From: Bacteroidota bacterium
GTDB taxonomy: Bacteria; Bacteroidota; Ignavibacteria; UBA10030; UBA8401
DNA length: 38,480 nucleotides
Direction of reading: 5' to 3'
NCBI GenBank assembly: GCA_028873075.1
Contig: JAGWND010000005.1
Coordinates: 1-38,480, forward strand
Within the stretch, counting starts at the first letter, position 1; each line of letters opens with the position of its first letter. Positions 9,073-18,522 of the stretch are shown in pieces. The notes below the pieces were generated by a model. That model saw nothing but the letters and a program-made list of their open reading frames with translations, searched no databases and had not been told where the DNA came from. The translations under genes and the position numbers were made by a program.

Positions 9073-10542
9073 ATGCCGACAAGATATTTCAAATACAAAA
9101 CATTGGATGATATCCGAAAGGATGTTGCGCGGTTAGGACTCGACATCACATTTGAAGAAAAACTTACGGCAATCGCTCAACCAGTGACGATTGGTACACG
9201 CACGATCGGCAACGCGCTCGGAATTCATCCGATGGAAGGGTGCGACGGAACGTTAGACGGCGCGCCGGATGAACTGACGTTCCGAAGATGGCGTCGCTTC
9301 GGTCAAGGCGGAGCGAAGCTGATTTGGGGCGAAGCTACCGCCGTAACAGAAGAAGGGCGCGCCAATCCGCGGCAGCTCTTTCTCACGGAAAAACGTCTGC
9401 CTGAATTTGAAAAGTTACTCCGCGGCGCGCGCACCGCACACCGCGAAATGTTCAGCCGTGACGATGACCTGCTTATCGGCTTACAGTTGACGCACTCCGG
9501 AAGGTACAGCTACCGCGCTCCTGTCATTGCGTACCATCATCCTCAGGCTGATCGTCTCACGTTTCTCGATAAGGGAAAAGGCATTCATCTTACAGAGGAC
9601 TATCCTGTCGTTTCCGACGATGCATTGGAAAAATTAGAAGATGCGTTTGTTGAAGCCGCGGTGCTCGCCGCCAAAGCCGGCTTCGATTTCATAGACATCA
9701 AACAGTGCCATACCTATTTGCTGAACGAGCTTCTCGGAGCGCGCATTCGTCGGGGAAAATACGGCGGCAGTTTCGAAAACCGTACGCGGCTCATCCGGAA
9801 TATTCTCGGAAAAATAAAAAACGAGCTTGGCGAAAAAATCATGCTTGCATCGAGGATCAATGTGTTCGACAGCATTCCTTTTGAAGCTGATCCGCAAACA
9901 CATGCTGCCGCGCCGATGCCGTTTTCGATCCCGTATGAATACAGCTTCGGCGTTGATAAAAGCAATCCGCTGAAAGAAGATTTAACGGAGCCGCTTGCAC
10001 TTGTAACACTGCTGCGGCAGCACGGCGTCCGGCTTGTGAATGTTTCGATGGGAAGTCCGTACTACAATATGCACTACGGCAGACCGTTTGAGCGAAGGCC
10101 AGATGACGGCTACGAAACGGTCGAGCATCCGTTGATCGGTGTTGCGCGGCATTTCCGGCTGACGGAAACAATTCAAAATGCAAATCCCGATCTCGCTGTA
10201 GTTGGCACGGGATACAGTTGGCTGCAAAAGTTTTTTGTTAACGCGGGCGAGTCGAATGTGCGCCGTCGGCGTGTTTCAATTGTTGCCGCAGGGCGCGGCG
10301 CAATTGCGTATCCCGATTTTGCGCGCGATGCGCTGACAAACGGCGAGCTGAAATCGTCCAGCGTGTGCCTCGCCGTCAGCTACTGCACGGATTTGATGCG
10401 GTCGAAAAATAATGAGCTGGGTCAGTATGCAACGGGCTGTGTGCCCCGCGATGATGAAGTATACGCGCCGCTTTACAAAGAAGTGTTGAAGAAGAAAAAA
10501 TTCACTGCAGATGAAAAGGTTAAAACGGCAAGCCAAAAATAA
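9073..10542 (+). CDS. NADH:flavin oxidoreductase / Old Yellow Enzyme family
   Basis: TIM-barrel OYE motifs (HPMEGCDGT, GLQLTHSGRY, FDFIDIKQCHTYLLNELL, RGKYGGSFENRTRLI). Confidence 0.9.
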   Translation: MPTRYFKYKTLDDIRKDVARLGLDITFEEKLTAIAQPVTIGTRTIGNALGIHPMEGCDGTLDGAPDELTFRRWRRFGQGGAKLIWGEATAVTEEGRANPRQLFLTEKRLPEFEKLLRGARTAHREMFSRDDDLLIGLQLTHSGRYSYRAPVIAYHHPQADRLTFLDKGKGIHLTEDYPVVSDDALEKLEDAFVEAAVLAAKAGFDFIDIKQCHTYLLNELLGARIRRGKYGGSFENRTRLIRNILGKIKNELGEKIMLASRINVFDSIPFEADPQTHAAAPMPFSIPYEYSFGVDKSNPLKEDLTEPLALVTLLRQHGVRLVNVSMGSPYYNMHYGRPFERRPDDGYETVEHPLIGVARHFRLTETIQNANPDLAVVGTGYSWLQKFFVNAGESNVRRRRVSIVAAGRGAIAYPDFARDALTNGELKSSSVCLAVSYCTDLMRSKNNELGQYATGCVPRDDEVYAPLYKEVLKKKKFTADEKVKTASQK

Positions 10543-10576
10543 ATCTTGCATCACTTACCGACTTCCCTCTCTAACT

Positions 10577-10625
10577 CTCTCCCTTCAGGGGGAAAGGGTC
10601 TATTCCCCCCTGCTAGGGGGGAGAG
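10577..10625. repeat. G/C-rich intercistronic hairpin (REP-like)
   Basis: CCCCCC-TGCTA-GGGGGG (10605-10621); alternative outer pairing CTCTCCC (10577-10583) with GGGAGAG (10619-10625). Confidence 0.55.
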
Positions 10626-10665
10626 CGGGATCGTTGTATGAAAATAATTCTATTCCGTAAATAAT

Positions 10666-11733
10666 ATGACAACATTATTCGGGCGAAATTTTTCTCGGCA
10701 AGAACTGCTGCTGCGCGTCGGCTCGCTTACTCAGCTTGCCGGTGTTCGCATGATGGAACTGCGCGACGGCGCTGAGAACAATGTTCGCATTGCCGATGTG
10801 CGAAGTGGCGTGCTTCGCTTTCAGGTAACGCTTGACCGCGGCATGGATATTTCTCTTGCCGAATACAAAGGCATTCCTTTGACATGGCGCTCTCCGAACG
10901 GCGATGTTCATCCGGCATTTTATGATCGCAGTGGAAGCGGATGGTCGCGCTCCTTTTCCGGCGGATTGATGACCGGCTGCGGACTGACGCAAGTCGGTGC
11001 TGCAGGTGTTGATGAAGGAGAAGAGCTCGGTTTGCACGGAAGGCTCTCGCATTTGCCGGCTTCTGCAGTGAGCGCGGCATCCGTTTGGAATAACGATAAA
11101 TGCGTGTTTCGTATCGAAGGGAACGTCCGCGAAGCGGCCCCTTTCAAAGAGAATCTTCTTCTTCACCGCGCAATTGAAACTCAACTCGGCGGTTCAACAA
11201 TTTCTGTGCGCGACGAAGTGACAAACGAAGGCTCATCGCGTACACCGCTGATGCTGCTATATCACATTAACATCGGATTTCCCGTTCTCGATGAAGGAAC
11301 AGAATTATTGCTGAATGCAGACGAGACGAAGCCGCGCGATAATGAAGCGCTGAAAGGCATCAAAGAAGCACAGCGCTTTTCACCGCCGATTCAAAATTAC
11401 AAAGAACAAGTTTTCTATCACGAGCTTCGGGAAGATGGCGACGGCTTCGCCTCTGCTTTGCTTGTGAACAAAGAGCTGAACCTCGGCGTGTTTGTTCAGT
11501 TTCGAAAGAAAGAACTGCCGCGCTTCATCGAATGGAAAATGATGGGAGAAGGGATGTATGTTGCCGGCATGGAGCCGGCGAATTGTTTTGTCGAAGGACG
11601 AGCGAAGGAACGCATGCGCGGCACGCTGCAATTTCTTGAACCGAATGAACGACGCGGATTTCTCGTTCGTATCGGCGTGGTCGAGGGGCGCGAGCAAATC
11701 GCCGATTTTGTCCAGGAGAATCATTTACGATGA
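10666..11733 (+). CDS. DUF4432 / aldose-1-epimerase-like protein
   Basis: LDRGMDISLAEYKGIPLTWRSPNG, GLMTGCGLTQVG, GLHGRLSHLPA and MLLYHINIGFPVLDEG pattern. Confidence 0.8.
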   Translation: MTTLFGRNFSRQELLLRVGSLTQLAGVRMMELRDGAENNVRIADVRSGVLRFQVTLDRGMDISLAEYKGIPLTWRSPNGDVHPAFYDRSGSGWSRSFSGGLMTGCGLTQVGAAGVDEGEELGLHGRLSHLPASAVSAASVWNNDKCVFRIEGNVREAAPFKENLLLHRAIETQLGGSTISVRDEVTNEGSSRTPLMLLYHINIGFPVLDEGTELLLNADETKPRDNEALKGIKEAQRFSPPIQNYKEQVFYHELREDGDGFASALLVNKELNLGVFVQFRKKELPRFIEWKMMGEGMYVAGMEPANCFVEGRAKERMRGTLQFLEPNERRGFLVRIGVVEGREQIADFVQENHLR

Positions 11734-12755
11734 ACGACGGCAGAGTCATCGTTGCTCAAGCGGGCATTGCAAATCACGGCAGAACAATTCTCAATGCGGT
11801 TCGCGATTCAGGAAATCTGAAGCTTGTCGCATGTTACGATCCGAATGAAGAAGCGAGCCGCGAAGTCGCACGGGAATTTTCCGTTGATCGTGCGCCGGAT
11901 TTTGATGCTTTGATTCAACGCTCTGATGTTGATGCGGTCGTGTTGGCGACGCCGAATCATTTGCACTATGCACAGGCAAAGAAAGCCGCGGCGGCGGGCA
12001 AGCATGTGTTTGTGGAAAAGCCGATCGCAAATACAATCGCCGAAGCACAGGAGATGATACGTTTCATGAACGATGCCGGAAGGACACTGATGGTCGGACA
12101 CAACACGAGGCGGCGAAGAGTGTTTCGGCGGGCAAAAGCATTGTTGGACGAGCGTCGTATCGGAACCATTGCTGCGGTCGAAGCGAATCTTTCTCGTCCC
12201 GCCGGATTGCAGTCGGGTGTGCCGCGATGGAAAACCGATCCCGTGTTGTGCCCGCTTCTTCCGATGATACAGCTCGGCATTCATTTTGTTGACACGATTA
12301 GCTATCTTTTTTCTCCGATTCGGAAAGTTGCTTGCGTAGCTTCTCATGCTGCAATACCGGGGGATATATACGATGTCGCGTCGGCAGTGCTGCAGCTTGA
12401 ATCCGGCATTCCGGTTGTTCTGACGTCAAGCTACGTTTCTGCCGATGAATATGTTCTTCGCATTTTTGGGACAGAAGGAACAATTCACTGTTTCCCTCTG
12501 AAGCTGCGGTTGGATGTCCTGAAGAACGGAGAAGTGAAAGAAACACTCGAAGAAGATTTCAGTGACGAAGGCGCTGAAAGTTATATTCTCGAAATGCGCG
12601 AGTTCGGAAAATGCATTCTCGACCACACTCAGCCCGAAACTGACGGCGGAGAAGCGTTGCACGCGCTCGCGGCTGTTGAAGCGATGATGCAATCGGTAAA
12701 AACAAATTTTTTTGTTTCTGTGTATGAGATTCTTAAAAAGGCAGCGGAGAAGTGA
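11730..12755 (+). CDS. Gfo/Idh/MocA-family oxidoreductase
   Basis: N-terminal Rossmann fold, VVLATPNHLH, HVFVEKPIANT, IQLGIHFVDT. Confidence 0.93.
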   Translation: MNDGRVIVAQAGIANHGRTILNAVRDSGNLKLVACYDPNEEASREVAREFSVDRAPDFDALIQRSDVDAVVLATPNHLHYAQAKKAAAAGKHVFVEKPIANTIAEAQEMIRFMNDAGRTLMVGHNTRRRRVFRRAKALLDERRIGTIAAVEANLSRPAGLQSGVPRWKTDPVLCPLLPMIQLGIHFVDTISYLFSPIRKVACVASHAAIPGDIYDVASAVLQLESGIPVVLTSSYVSADEYVLRIFGTEGTIHCFPLKLRLDVLKNGEVKETLEEDFSDEGAESYILEMREFGKCILDHTQPETDGGEALHALAAVEAMMQSVKTNFFVSVYEILKKAAEK

Positions 12756-12766
12756 TGTTAAGTTGT

Positions 12767-12811
12767 TCCTCGCCCTATCCCTCTCACAGAGGGGGGGACA
12801 AAGGGGGAGGA
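12767..12811. repeat. Nested intercistronic hairpin (REP-like)
   Basis: Outer TCCTCGCCCT (12767-12776) with AGGGGGAGGA (12802-12811), 9/10 pairs; inner CCCTCT-CAC-AGAGGG (12779-12793). Confidence 0.6.
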
Positions 12812-12845
12812 CACGAGTTTACCGGAGTAGTTACCATTTTTGAAC

Positions 12846-14093
12846 ATGAAAAAATCTGATCGCTATTTTCAGGAAGCGCTGAAATATATTCCGTGGGGAA
12901 CGCAGACGAATGCGAAGCGGCATTTCCCGTTTTTCGATGAAGCGATGCCGAAATTTATCGAGCGCGGGAAAGGCTGCCGCATCTGGGATATGGACGGGAA
13001 GGAATATATTGACTTTCGTCTTGCACTCGGTCCCGTCATACTCGGCTACTGCTACGATGAAGTTGATGACGCTGTGCGCGCCCAGATGAAGAAGGGCGTT
13101 CTCTTCAGCATGGCAAGCCCGATCGAGCTTGAGCTTGCAAAAAAAACCTGTGAAATAGCTCCGGCGGTCGAAATGGTTCGCTTTATGAAAACGGGCGAAG
13201 AGGCGAATCTTTGCAACGTGCGCATCGCACGCGCGTACACAAAACGCGACATGATTTTGACAAGCGGTTATCACGGCTATACCGATTGGTTTGCACTCGG
13301 CGACAGCCCGCACAACGGGGTTCCTTCCGCTCTTCGAGATTACGCGAAAGAAATTCCGTGGGGAAATCTTGAGCGCGCCGAAGAATTGATCGAGCAGTAC
13401 AACGAGCGCATCGCGTGTGTGCTGACAATTCCCTACGATCTGAACGAAGACACAAGCGGAACATACATCCGTCATCTCCGGACATTGACGCGGAAGTACG
13501 GGATCGTTCTCGTCTTCGATGAAGTGTGGACAGGATTTCGCGTTGCGCTCGGAGGAGCGCAGCAGTTGTTCAATGTGGAAGCGGACCTCGTCAGTTATGC
13601 GAAGGCGATAGCGAACGGCTATCCGCTTTCTGCATACGGCGGAAAACGAAAATATATGAAACAATTGAATCACATTAAATTGACGACGACGTACGCGGGC
13701 GAAACTTTTTCCATTGCGGCGGCAATTGCAACGCTGGATATCATGCAGCGCGAGAAGGTGCACGGCCATCTCAACGCAATGGGAAAACGCTTGATGAACG
13801 GCTTCGATTCGATTGTGAAAGAATTAGGCGTTGAAGGACATGCCGCCGGACTCCCGGCAGCGGCGTTTATTAAATTTCATTCATCGGACAGGTTTTACGA
13901 TGCACGGCTTGAGTATTTGTGGCATCGTGAATTATTTCGTGAAGGCGTGTTCGTGATGCTGCGGTGGTTTCTCTGTTACTCGCACAGCCAGAAGGATATT
14001 GATGATGCATTGGAAAAAGCGCGGAAAGCGCTGCGCCGCGCGTTGGAGGCAGAGTTGAAAGAACGGAAGACTGTAACACCATTCTATTGGTGA
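12846..14093 (+). CDS. Class III PLP aminotransferase (glutamate-1-semialdehyde aminomutase-like)
   Basis: KTGEEANLCNVRIARAYT, ILTSGYHGYTDW, VFDEVWTGFR, and PLP-Lys region LVSYAKAIANGYPLSAYGG. Confidence 0.93.
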   Translation: MKKSDRYFQEALKYIPWGTQTNAKRHFPFFDEAMPKFIERGKGCRIWDMDGKEYIDFRLALGPVILGYCYDEVDDAVRAQMKKGVLFSMASPIELELAKKTCEIAPAVEMVRFMKTGEEANLCNVRIARAYTKRDMILTSGYHGYTDWFALGDSPHNGVPSALRDYAKEIPWGNLERAEELIEQYNERIACVLTIPYDLNEDTSGTYIRHLRTLTRKYGIVLVFDEVWTGFRVALGGAQQLFNVEADLVSYAKAIANGYPLSAYGGKRKYMKQLNHIKLTTTYAGETFSIAAAIATLDIMQREKVHGHLNAMGKRLMNGFDSIVKELGVEGHAAGLPAAAFIKFHSSDRFYDARLEYLWHRELFREGVFVMLRWFLCYSHSQKDIDDALEKARKALRRALEAELKERKTVTPFYW

Positions 14094-14096
14094 ACA

Positions 14097-15719
14097 ATGA
14101 GTGAACGAATCTACTTCGATTGTTATGCGATGATCGGCAAGCGCGGACCTAAAGATGTTGAAGCGCAGTACGAAACCGAAGTGCTGCTCGAAGAAATGGA
14201 GTGGTGTGGAATTCACGCGGCTCTCATTGCACATTCAACGGCGAAGGAGTACGACCCGATGTACGGCAACCGGATGCTGACGCGCGAGCTGAGGAAAAGT
14301 CCGCGGTTGTACGGCGCTTGGGCAGTAATGCCGCATCACACCGGCGAAATGCCCGCGCCGAAAGAGCTGGTCGAGGAGATGCGCGACAATAATATTCGCG
14401 CTGCAGCGATGTACCCGCGCGCACACCGCTATCCGTTTTCTGTGGATTTTTGCGGCGGCTTATTGCGCGAGTTGGAAGAAAATGAAATCCTGCTGATGGT
14501 GCAAGGCGGATATATGTACAACCCGGATGTCCTTGAGCCGACAAACCAAGTCCTGCTCACAGACTTGGATGCTGTATTGACACAGTTTCCCCAGCTCAAT
14601 GTCGTTTTACTGGGGTCGCGCTGGGAGTCTACACGGTATGTGTATCCGCTCATGAAAAAGCATTCTCGTCTTCACGTCGAGTTGTCGAATCACCAAGGCA
14701 ACCGTGCGATGGAAACGTATGCTGAATGGTTTGGTGATAGACGTGTGTTGTTCGGAACCGGTGCTCTTGAAAAATCTCCCGGTGCGGCAAAAGCGTTTGT
14801 GGATTATTGTTTTCTGAACGACGACCAGAAACGACACATTGCAGCACTCAATCTTATGCATCTCTTGAACATTGAGAAGCCTCCGGAGCCGTACGGAACA
14901 CAGGACGATGCCGATTTGATTCTTGCTCGCGCTAAAGAAGGAAAACCGCTGAGCGATATTCTTGTCATTGATTCCCACGCTCACATTGCTCACGACAATG
15001 CAGGTGGAATCGGATTTGTGCACTCTCCGTTCTCCGATGACAAAAGTATGTACGAGCGCGCACAGGCAATGGGCATTGATGCAATGTGCATCAGCGGGTT
15101 TCTTGCCGTGTGGACCGATTACGAGGAAGGCAACATGATTGTTGTCAATGCGATGAAGCGTTTTCCGAATTTCTATCACGGTTATGCTGCGCTTCAGCCG
15201 CAGTATGTCAAAGATTGGGAAAAAGAATTTCGTCTCTGGTACGGAACGTACAAAATGGAAGGAATGAAACCGTACCACCCGAGAACATTTTTATCGTACA
15301 ACGATCCGCTCTACACGCCGTGGTACGAGTTCGGCAATCGTATCAACGCATACTGTCTCGTGCATCCGTCCCCCAATCTTGTTGCGGAGATGAATGACAT
15401 TGCGCCGAAATATCCGAACATCGCGTTTATCCTCGCACATACAGGGGCGTCATTTCACGATGCGCGCCTCGGCATTGAAGTCGCTCTCCGTAATCCGAAT
15501 GTTTATCTTGAAATCACGCTGACATCGGTAACGTACGGCGTGATTGAATTTCTCGTGAAGCATGTCGGAGCCGAGCGTGTCTTGTTCGGCACCGACCAGC
15601 CGATGCGCGACCCGATTCCGCAATTCGGATGGATGGCGTACTCGCATTGCTCATTTGAAGAAAAGAAAAAAATGTTCGGTGAAAATATGCAGAAGATCAT
15701 TCAGCGAGTTCGAAGATGA
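14097..15719 (+). CDS. Tandem amidohydrolase-2 domain protein; N-terminal copy lacks metal ligands
   Basis: C-terminal half has VIDSHAHIAH, LVHPSP, ILAHTGAS, LFGTDQP. N-terminal half aligns but reads YFDCYAMIG, MVQGGYM, LLGSRWES, LFGTGAL. Confidence 0.85.
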   Translation: MSERIYFDCYAMIGKRGPKDVEAQYETEVLLEEMEWCGIHAALIAHSTAKEYDPMYGNRMLTRELRKSPRLYGAWAVMPHHTGEMPAPKELVEEMRDNNIRAAAMYPRAHRYPFSVDFCGGLLRELEENEILLMVQGGYMYNPDVLEPTNQVLLTDLDAVLTQFPQLNVVLLGSRWESTRYVYPLMKKHSRLHVELSNHQGNRAMETYAEWFGDRRVLFGTGALEKSPGAAKAFVDYCFLNDDQKRHIAALNLMHLLNIEKPPEPYGTQDDADLILARAKEGKPLSDILVIDSHAHIAHDNAGGIGFVHSPFSDDKSMYERAQAMGIDAMCISGFLAVWTDYEEGNMIVVNAMKRFPNFYHGYAALQPQYVKDWEKEFRLWYGTYKMEGMKPYHPRTFLSYNDPLYTPWYEFGNRINAYCLVHPSPNLVAEMNDIAPKYPNIAFILAHTGASFHDARLGIEVALRNPNVYLEITLTSVTYGVIEFLVKHVGAERVLFGTDQPMRDPIPQFGWMAYSHCSFEEKKKMFGENMQKIIQRVRR

Positions 15720-16699
15720 AGATGCCGTCGAAAATTTTTGCGGTGAGCATTGCTTTCACACTCGCTGCATCAGCGCAGGATACGCTCTACATGTCTGTGC
15801 TCAGTTCGCACGCATATCGCATAGGCGCGCAGGATAATCCAATTGTCGGATTGTTCGGCAGCGCCGACGGTGGAAATTCGTGGCACCACGAAGGATGGAT
15901 AAACTACATCCGCGTGTTTTACACTGAAGCCGCTTCCGACGGAACGCTCTGGTCCGCGTGCGGCAACGGCGTTCTGCGTTCAACAGACGCCGGCGCTTCG
16001 TGGAAAATTACAACCGGCTGGCAAATCACCGAGGCGCTGAAAGTGCGTGCGGATAATTCCGATCCTTCGGTTGTTTACGCGGCAACCGCGTACGGAATTT
16101 TCAAAACGACCGATCACGGAGCAACGTGGAAGAAAAAAAGCCGCGGCTTGCCCGGCAGATTTACGGCGGATGTTATTATTGATGAACAGAATCACGCGCA
16201 CCTTTTCGCAGCAACAGAAGAAGGCGTGTATGTGAGCCGCGATGCCGGCGGTCATTGGATGCTGTGCGGCTTGAAAGGAAAAGGAATTCGGATGCTTTTG
16301 CAGGAGCAGAACAATCCGCAAACACTGTGGGCGGGAACAGAAGATGACGGCCTGCTCAAATCGGAAAATGACGGAGCAACGTGGAAGCCGATGAACAACG
16401 GACTCAGCGCAAAAACCGTTTACGCGCTTGCGAGTAATCCCTCGGACTCACGATTGCTCTTTGCCGGAACGCACGGCGGCGGTGTGTTCCGCTCGCGCGA
16501 CGGAGGAGAACACTGGACGCAGCAAAACAACGGTCTGACGAATCTCGTTGTTCATGCATTGCTCGTCCTTCCATCGCATCCGCAATCCGTGTTTGCCGGA
16601 ACGCTGAACGGCGGACTTTTCAGAAGCGATGACGAAGGGAATTCATGGAAATTTGTTTGTCAGCCGGAAGCACAAGTATGGGGGCTTTCAGTGCGATGA
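15716..16699 (+). CDS. Secreted Asp-box (BNR/sialidase-like) beta-propeller protein, copy 1
   Basis: Sec signal MKMPSKIFAVSIAFTLAASA; seven SxDxGxxW-like boxes (SADGGNSW, STDAGASW, TTDHGATW, SRDAGGHW, SENDGATW, SRDGGEHW, SDDEGNSW). Confidence 0.85.
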   Translation: MKMPSKIFAVSIAFTLAASAQDTLYMSVLSSHAYRIGAQDNPIVGLFGSADGGNSWHHEGWINYIRVFYTEAASDGTLWSACGNGVLRSTDAGASWKITTGWQITEALKVRADNSDPSVVYAATAYGIFKTTDHGATWKKKSRGLPGRFTADVIIDEQNHAHLFAATEEGVYVSRDAGGHWMLCGLKGKGIRMLLQEQNNPQTLWAGTEDDGLLKSENDGATWKPMNNGLSAKTVYALASNPSDSRLLFAGTHGGGVFRSRDGGEHWTQQNNGLTNLVVHALLVLPSHPQSVFAGTLNGGLFRSDDEGNSWKFVCQPEAQVWGLSVR

Positions 16700-18522
16700 A
16701 AAGGAACGTTATGATATATGCGGTGTTGCTTATTTTTCCCGCTGTGAACGCAATGGCAGGCACATTTGAGGAGCGGAAAGCAGAATTGCTGCAGGAGGCA
16801 AGCAATGAGCGCGGACGGAATATTTTTCTCGTTGCGGCGAAGATTGCAACGCATCACGACGAGCGTTATGCGCTGACGATGCTCGATTCATTGATTAACG
16901 ACCAACAAATCGGCGGAATGTTTTACTCGTATCAAATGATCGCGACATATCTTTATCTTCAAAGCGGGCTTCCCGATTCGCTGAAGGAGAAAATCCGCAC
17001 TGCGTACCGCACGCGCACAATGTACCGCGGCGATACGGAAAATCACTGGGTAGCATATTACACCGGCTTGTACCTTGCCGCGCAGACATGGCACGATGAG
17101 GACGGCTCGCACTGGTTCAACGGAAAAAGCTCGAAAGAAAATTTTGATGAAGCAAAAGACTGGCTGAACGAATGGATGCGTATCACAACGACAATCGGTC
17201 AGGGGGAATTCGATTCGCCGACGTACTTCATCGTGTTCATTACGCCGATGATGGCGCTCCAGCAATTTGCGCTCGACAACACGATGAAGAAGAAAGCGGA
17301 GATGATGGCGGATTATCTCTTTGCAGATTTCGCCGTGGAGAACTTGAACGGCAATTACTGCGGCGCGCACAGCCGCGATTATCCCGAAGATATTGTGAAT
17401 CCGCTGCGCGCGCCAAATGTGCCGTGGGCGTGGCTTTATTTCGGTACGCCGAAAAACGCACCGTGGCTGCCGACGCTCGGACTTCCGCGCCAACCGGTGT
17501 TCCGTCATCCGACATCCTCGAATGAGAGCCTTGGCTATGCGTGGGAAGTAGTATTCGGCGCGCTCAGTTCGTACCGCTTGCCGGAAATTATTTTTCACGT
17601 CGCCACCGACCGAAGCGTGCCGTATGTTGACAAAGAACAAAAGCGTGTTCGCAACATCATTCGCTTTGGAAAAGAAATGAATCCGCAGGTGTACAAATAC
17701 ACGTACATGACCGATCAGTATGCGCTCGGCTCGATCCAAGGCGGAATTCTTCAGCCGATCCAGCAGCACACGTGGGATGTAACGTATGTGTCGGACAAGC
17801 CGGGCAACACTCTTTTCACGCTCAATCCGTTTTATTCCGGAAAAGAGCTTGCAATGTTTTTCCCTGAAGAACAAAAATTTCTTACCGACGAAGTGAACCG
17901 TTACCATAAAGTATACACCGATCCGAATAAATGGAACTCGAGTTCTCCCTACGAACAAACGTTTCAGTGCAAGAACGCGATCATCGTTCTCTATAATATT
18001 ACACCGACAGCTCATCACCGTCAGGTAGACGGCTTCTTCTCGAAAAATCTTGATGAAAGAATTACGCTGGCAAATCGCTGGATTCTCTGCAAAGCGGGAA
18101 AAACATATATCGCATTCTTCCCTTTGAAACAGTACGAATGGATCGAAGAGCCGAACGACTGGCGCTGGAGAAGCTATGATGTGAAAAACGGCGTTGTTGT
18201 TGAAGTCGGACGTGAAAGCGAATACGGTTCTTTTGAAGCATTCAGGAAAACATTCAGCGCGGCAGCAATTGACGCAAAAGATTTCGACAAAACGCTGACT
18301 GTTCGCTACACAACGCACATGGGGGACACGATGCAATTCACGTACGGCGGGGCAAGAATTCTGAACGGTCATACAGTTGATTTTTCTCATTACAAGTTGT
18401 TTGACAGTCCGTTTCTTCACAGCGATATCGGCAGCGGCGTGTTGACGATGACGTACAAGAACATGACGCGGATTCTCGACTTCAATGCTGTTGCAATACG
18501 AAACGGAATGGTGACGAAATGA
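16696..18522 (+). CDS. Secreted alpha/alpha-toroid, polysaccharide-lyase-like protein of unassigned family, copy 1
   Basis: Sec signal MKRNVMIYAVLLIFPAVNAMA; helical N-terminal half with RGDTENHW and TTIGQGEFDSP, then a beta-rich C-terminal half. Start at 16696 (ATGA overlap). Confidence 0.6.
   Translation: MKRNVMIYAVLLIFPAVNAMAGTFEERKAELLQEASNERGRNIFLVAAKIATHHDERYALTMLDSLINDQQIGGMFYSYQMIATYLYLQSGLPDSLKEKIRTAYRTRTMYRGDTENHWVAYYTGLYLAAQTWHDEDGSHWFNGKSSKENFDEAKDWLNEWMRITTTIGQGEFDSPTYFIVFITPMMALQQFALDNTMKKKAEMMADYLFADFAVENLNGNYCGAHSRDYPEDIVNPLRAPNVPWAWLYFGTPKNAPWLPTLGLPRQPVFRHPTSSNESLGYAWEVVFGALSSYRLPEIIFHVATDRSVPYVDKEQKRVRNIIRFGKEMNPQVYKYTYMTDQYALGSIQGGILQPIQQHTWDVTYVSDKPGNTLFTLNPFYSGKELAMFFPEEQKFLTDEVNRYHKVYTDPNKWNSSSPYEQTFQCKNAIIVLYNITPTAHHRQVDGFFSKNLDERITLANRWILCKAGKTYIAFFPLKQYEWIEEPNDWRWRSYDVKNGVVVEVGRESEYGSFEAFRKTFSAAAIDAKDFDKTLTVRYTTHMGDTMQFTYGGARILNGHTVDFSHYKLFDSPFLHSDIGSGVLTMTYKNMTRILDFNAVAIRNGMVTK

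Noticed and set aside
11730-12755. Gfo/Idh protein with PLLPMIQLGIH instead of GGGxLxDxGxH, considered as a degenerate active site
   Set aside because: The EKP motif and the His are present, and IQLG-H variants are, as I recall, common in the family.
10555-12815. Rho-independent terminators at the two G/C hairpins
   Set aside because: No U-tract follows the stems.
12831-13769. Minus-strand ORF of 312 aa antisense to the aminotransferase
   Set aside because: Shadow of a confident class III aminotransferase gene; no domain motifs.
16888-18420. Minus-strand ORF of 510 aa antisense to lyase-like copy 1
   Set aside because: It lies entirely within a well-supported + gene with conserved paralogue motifs. 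The composition is Arg/His/Cys-rich shadow-ORF-like with no recognisable domain.
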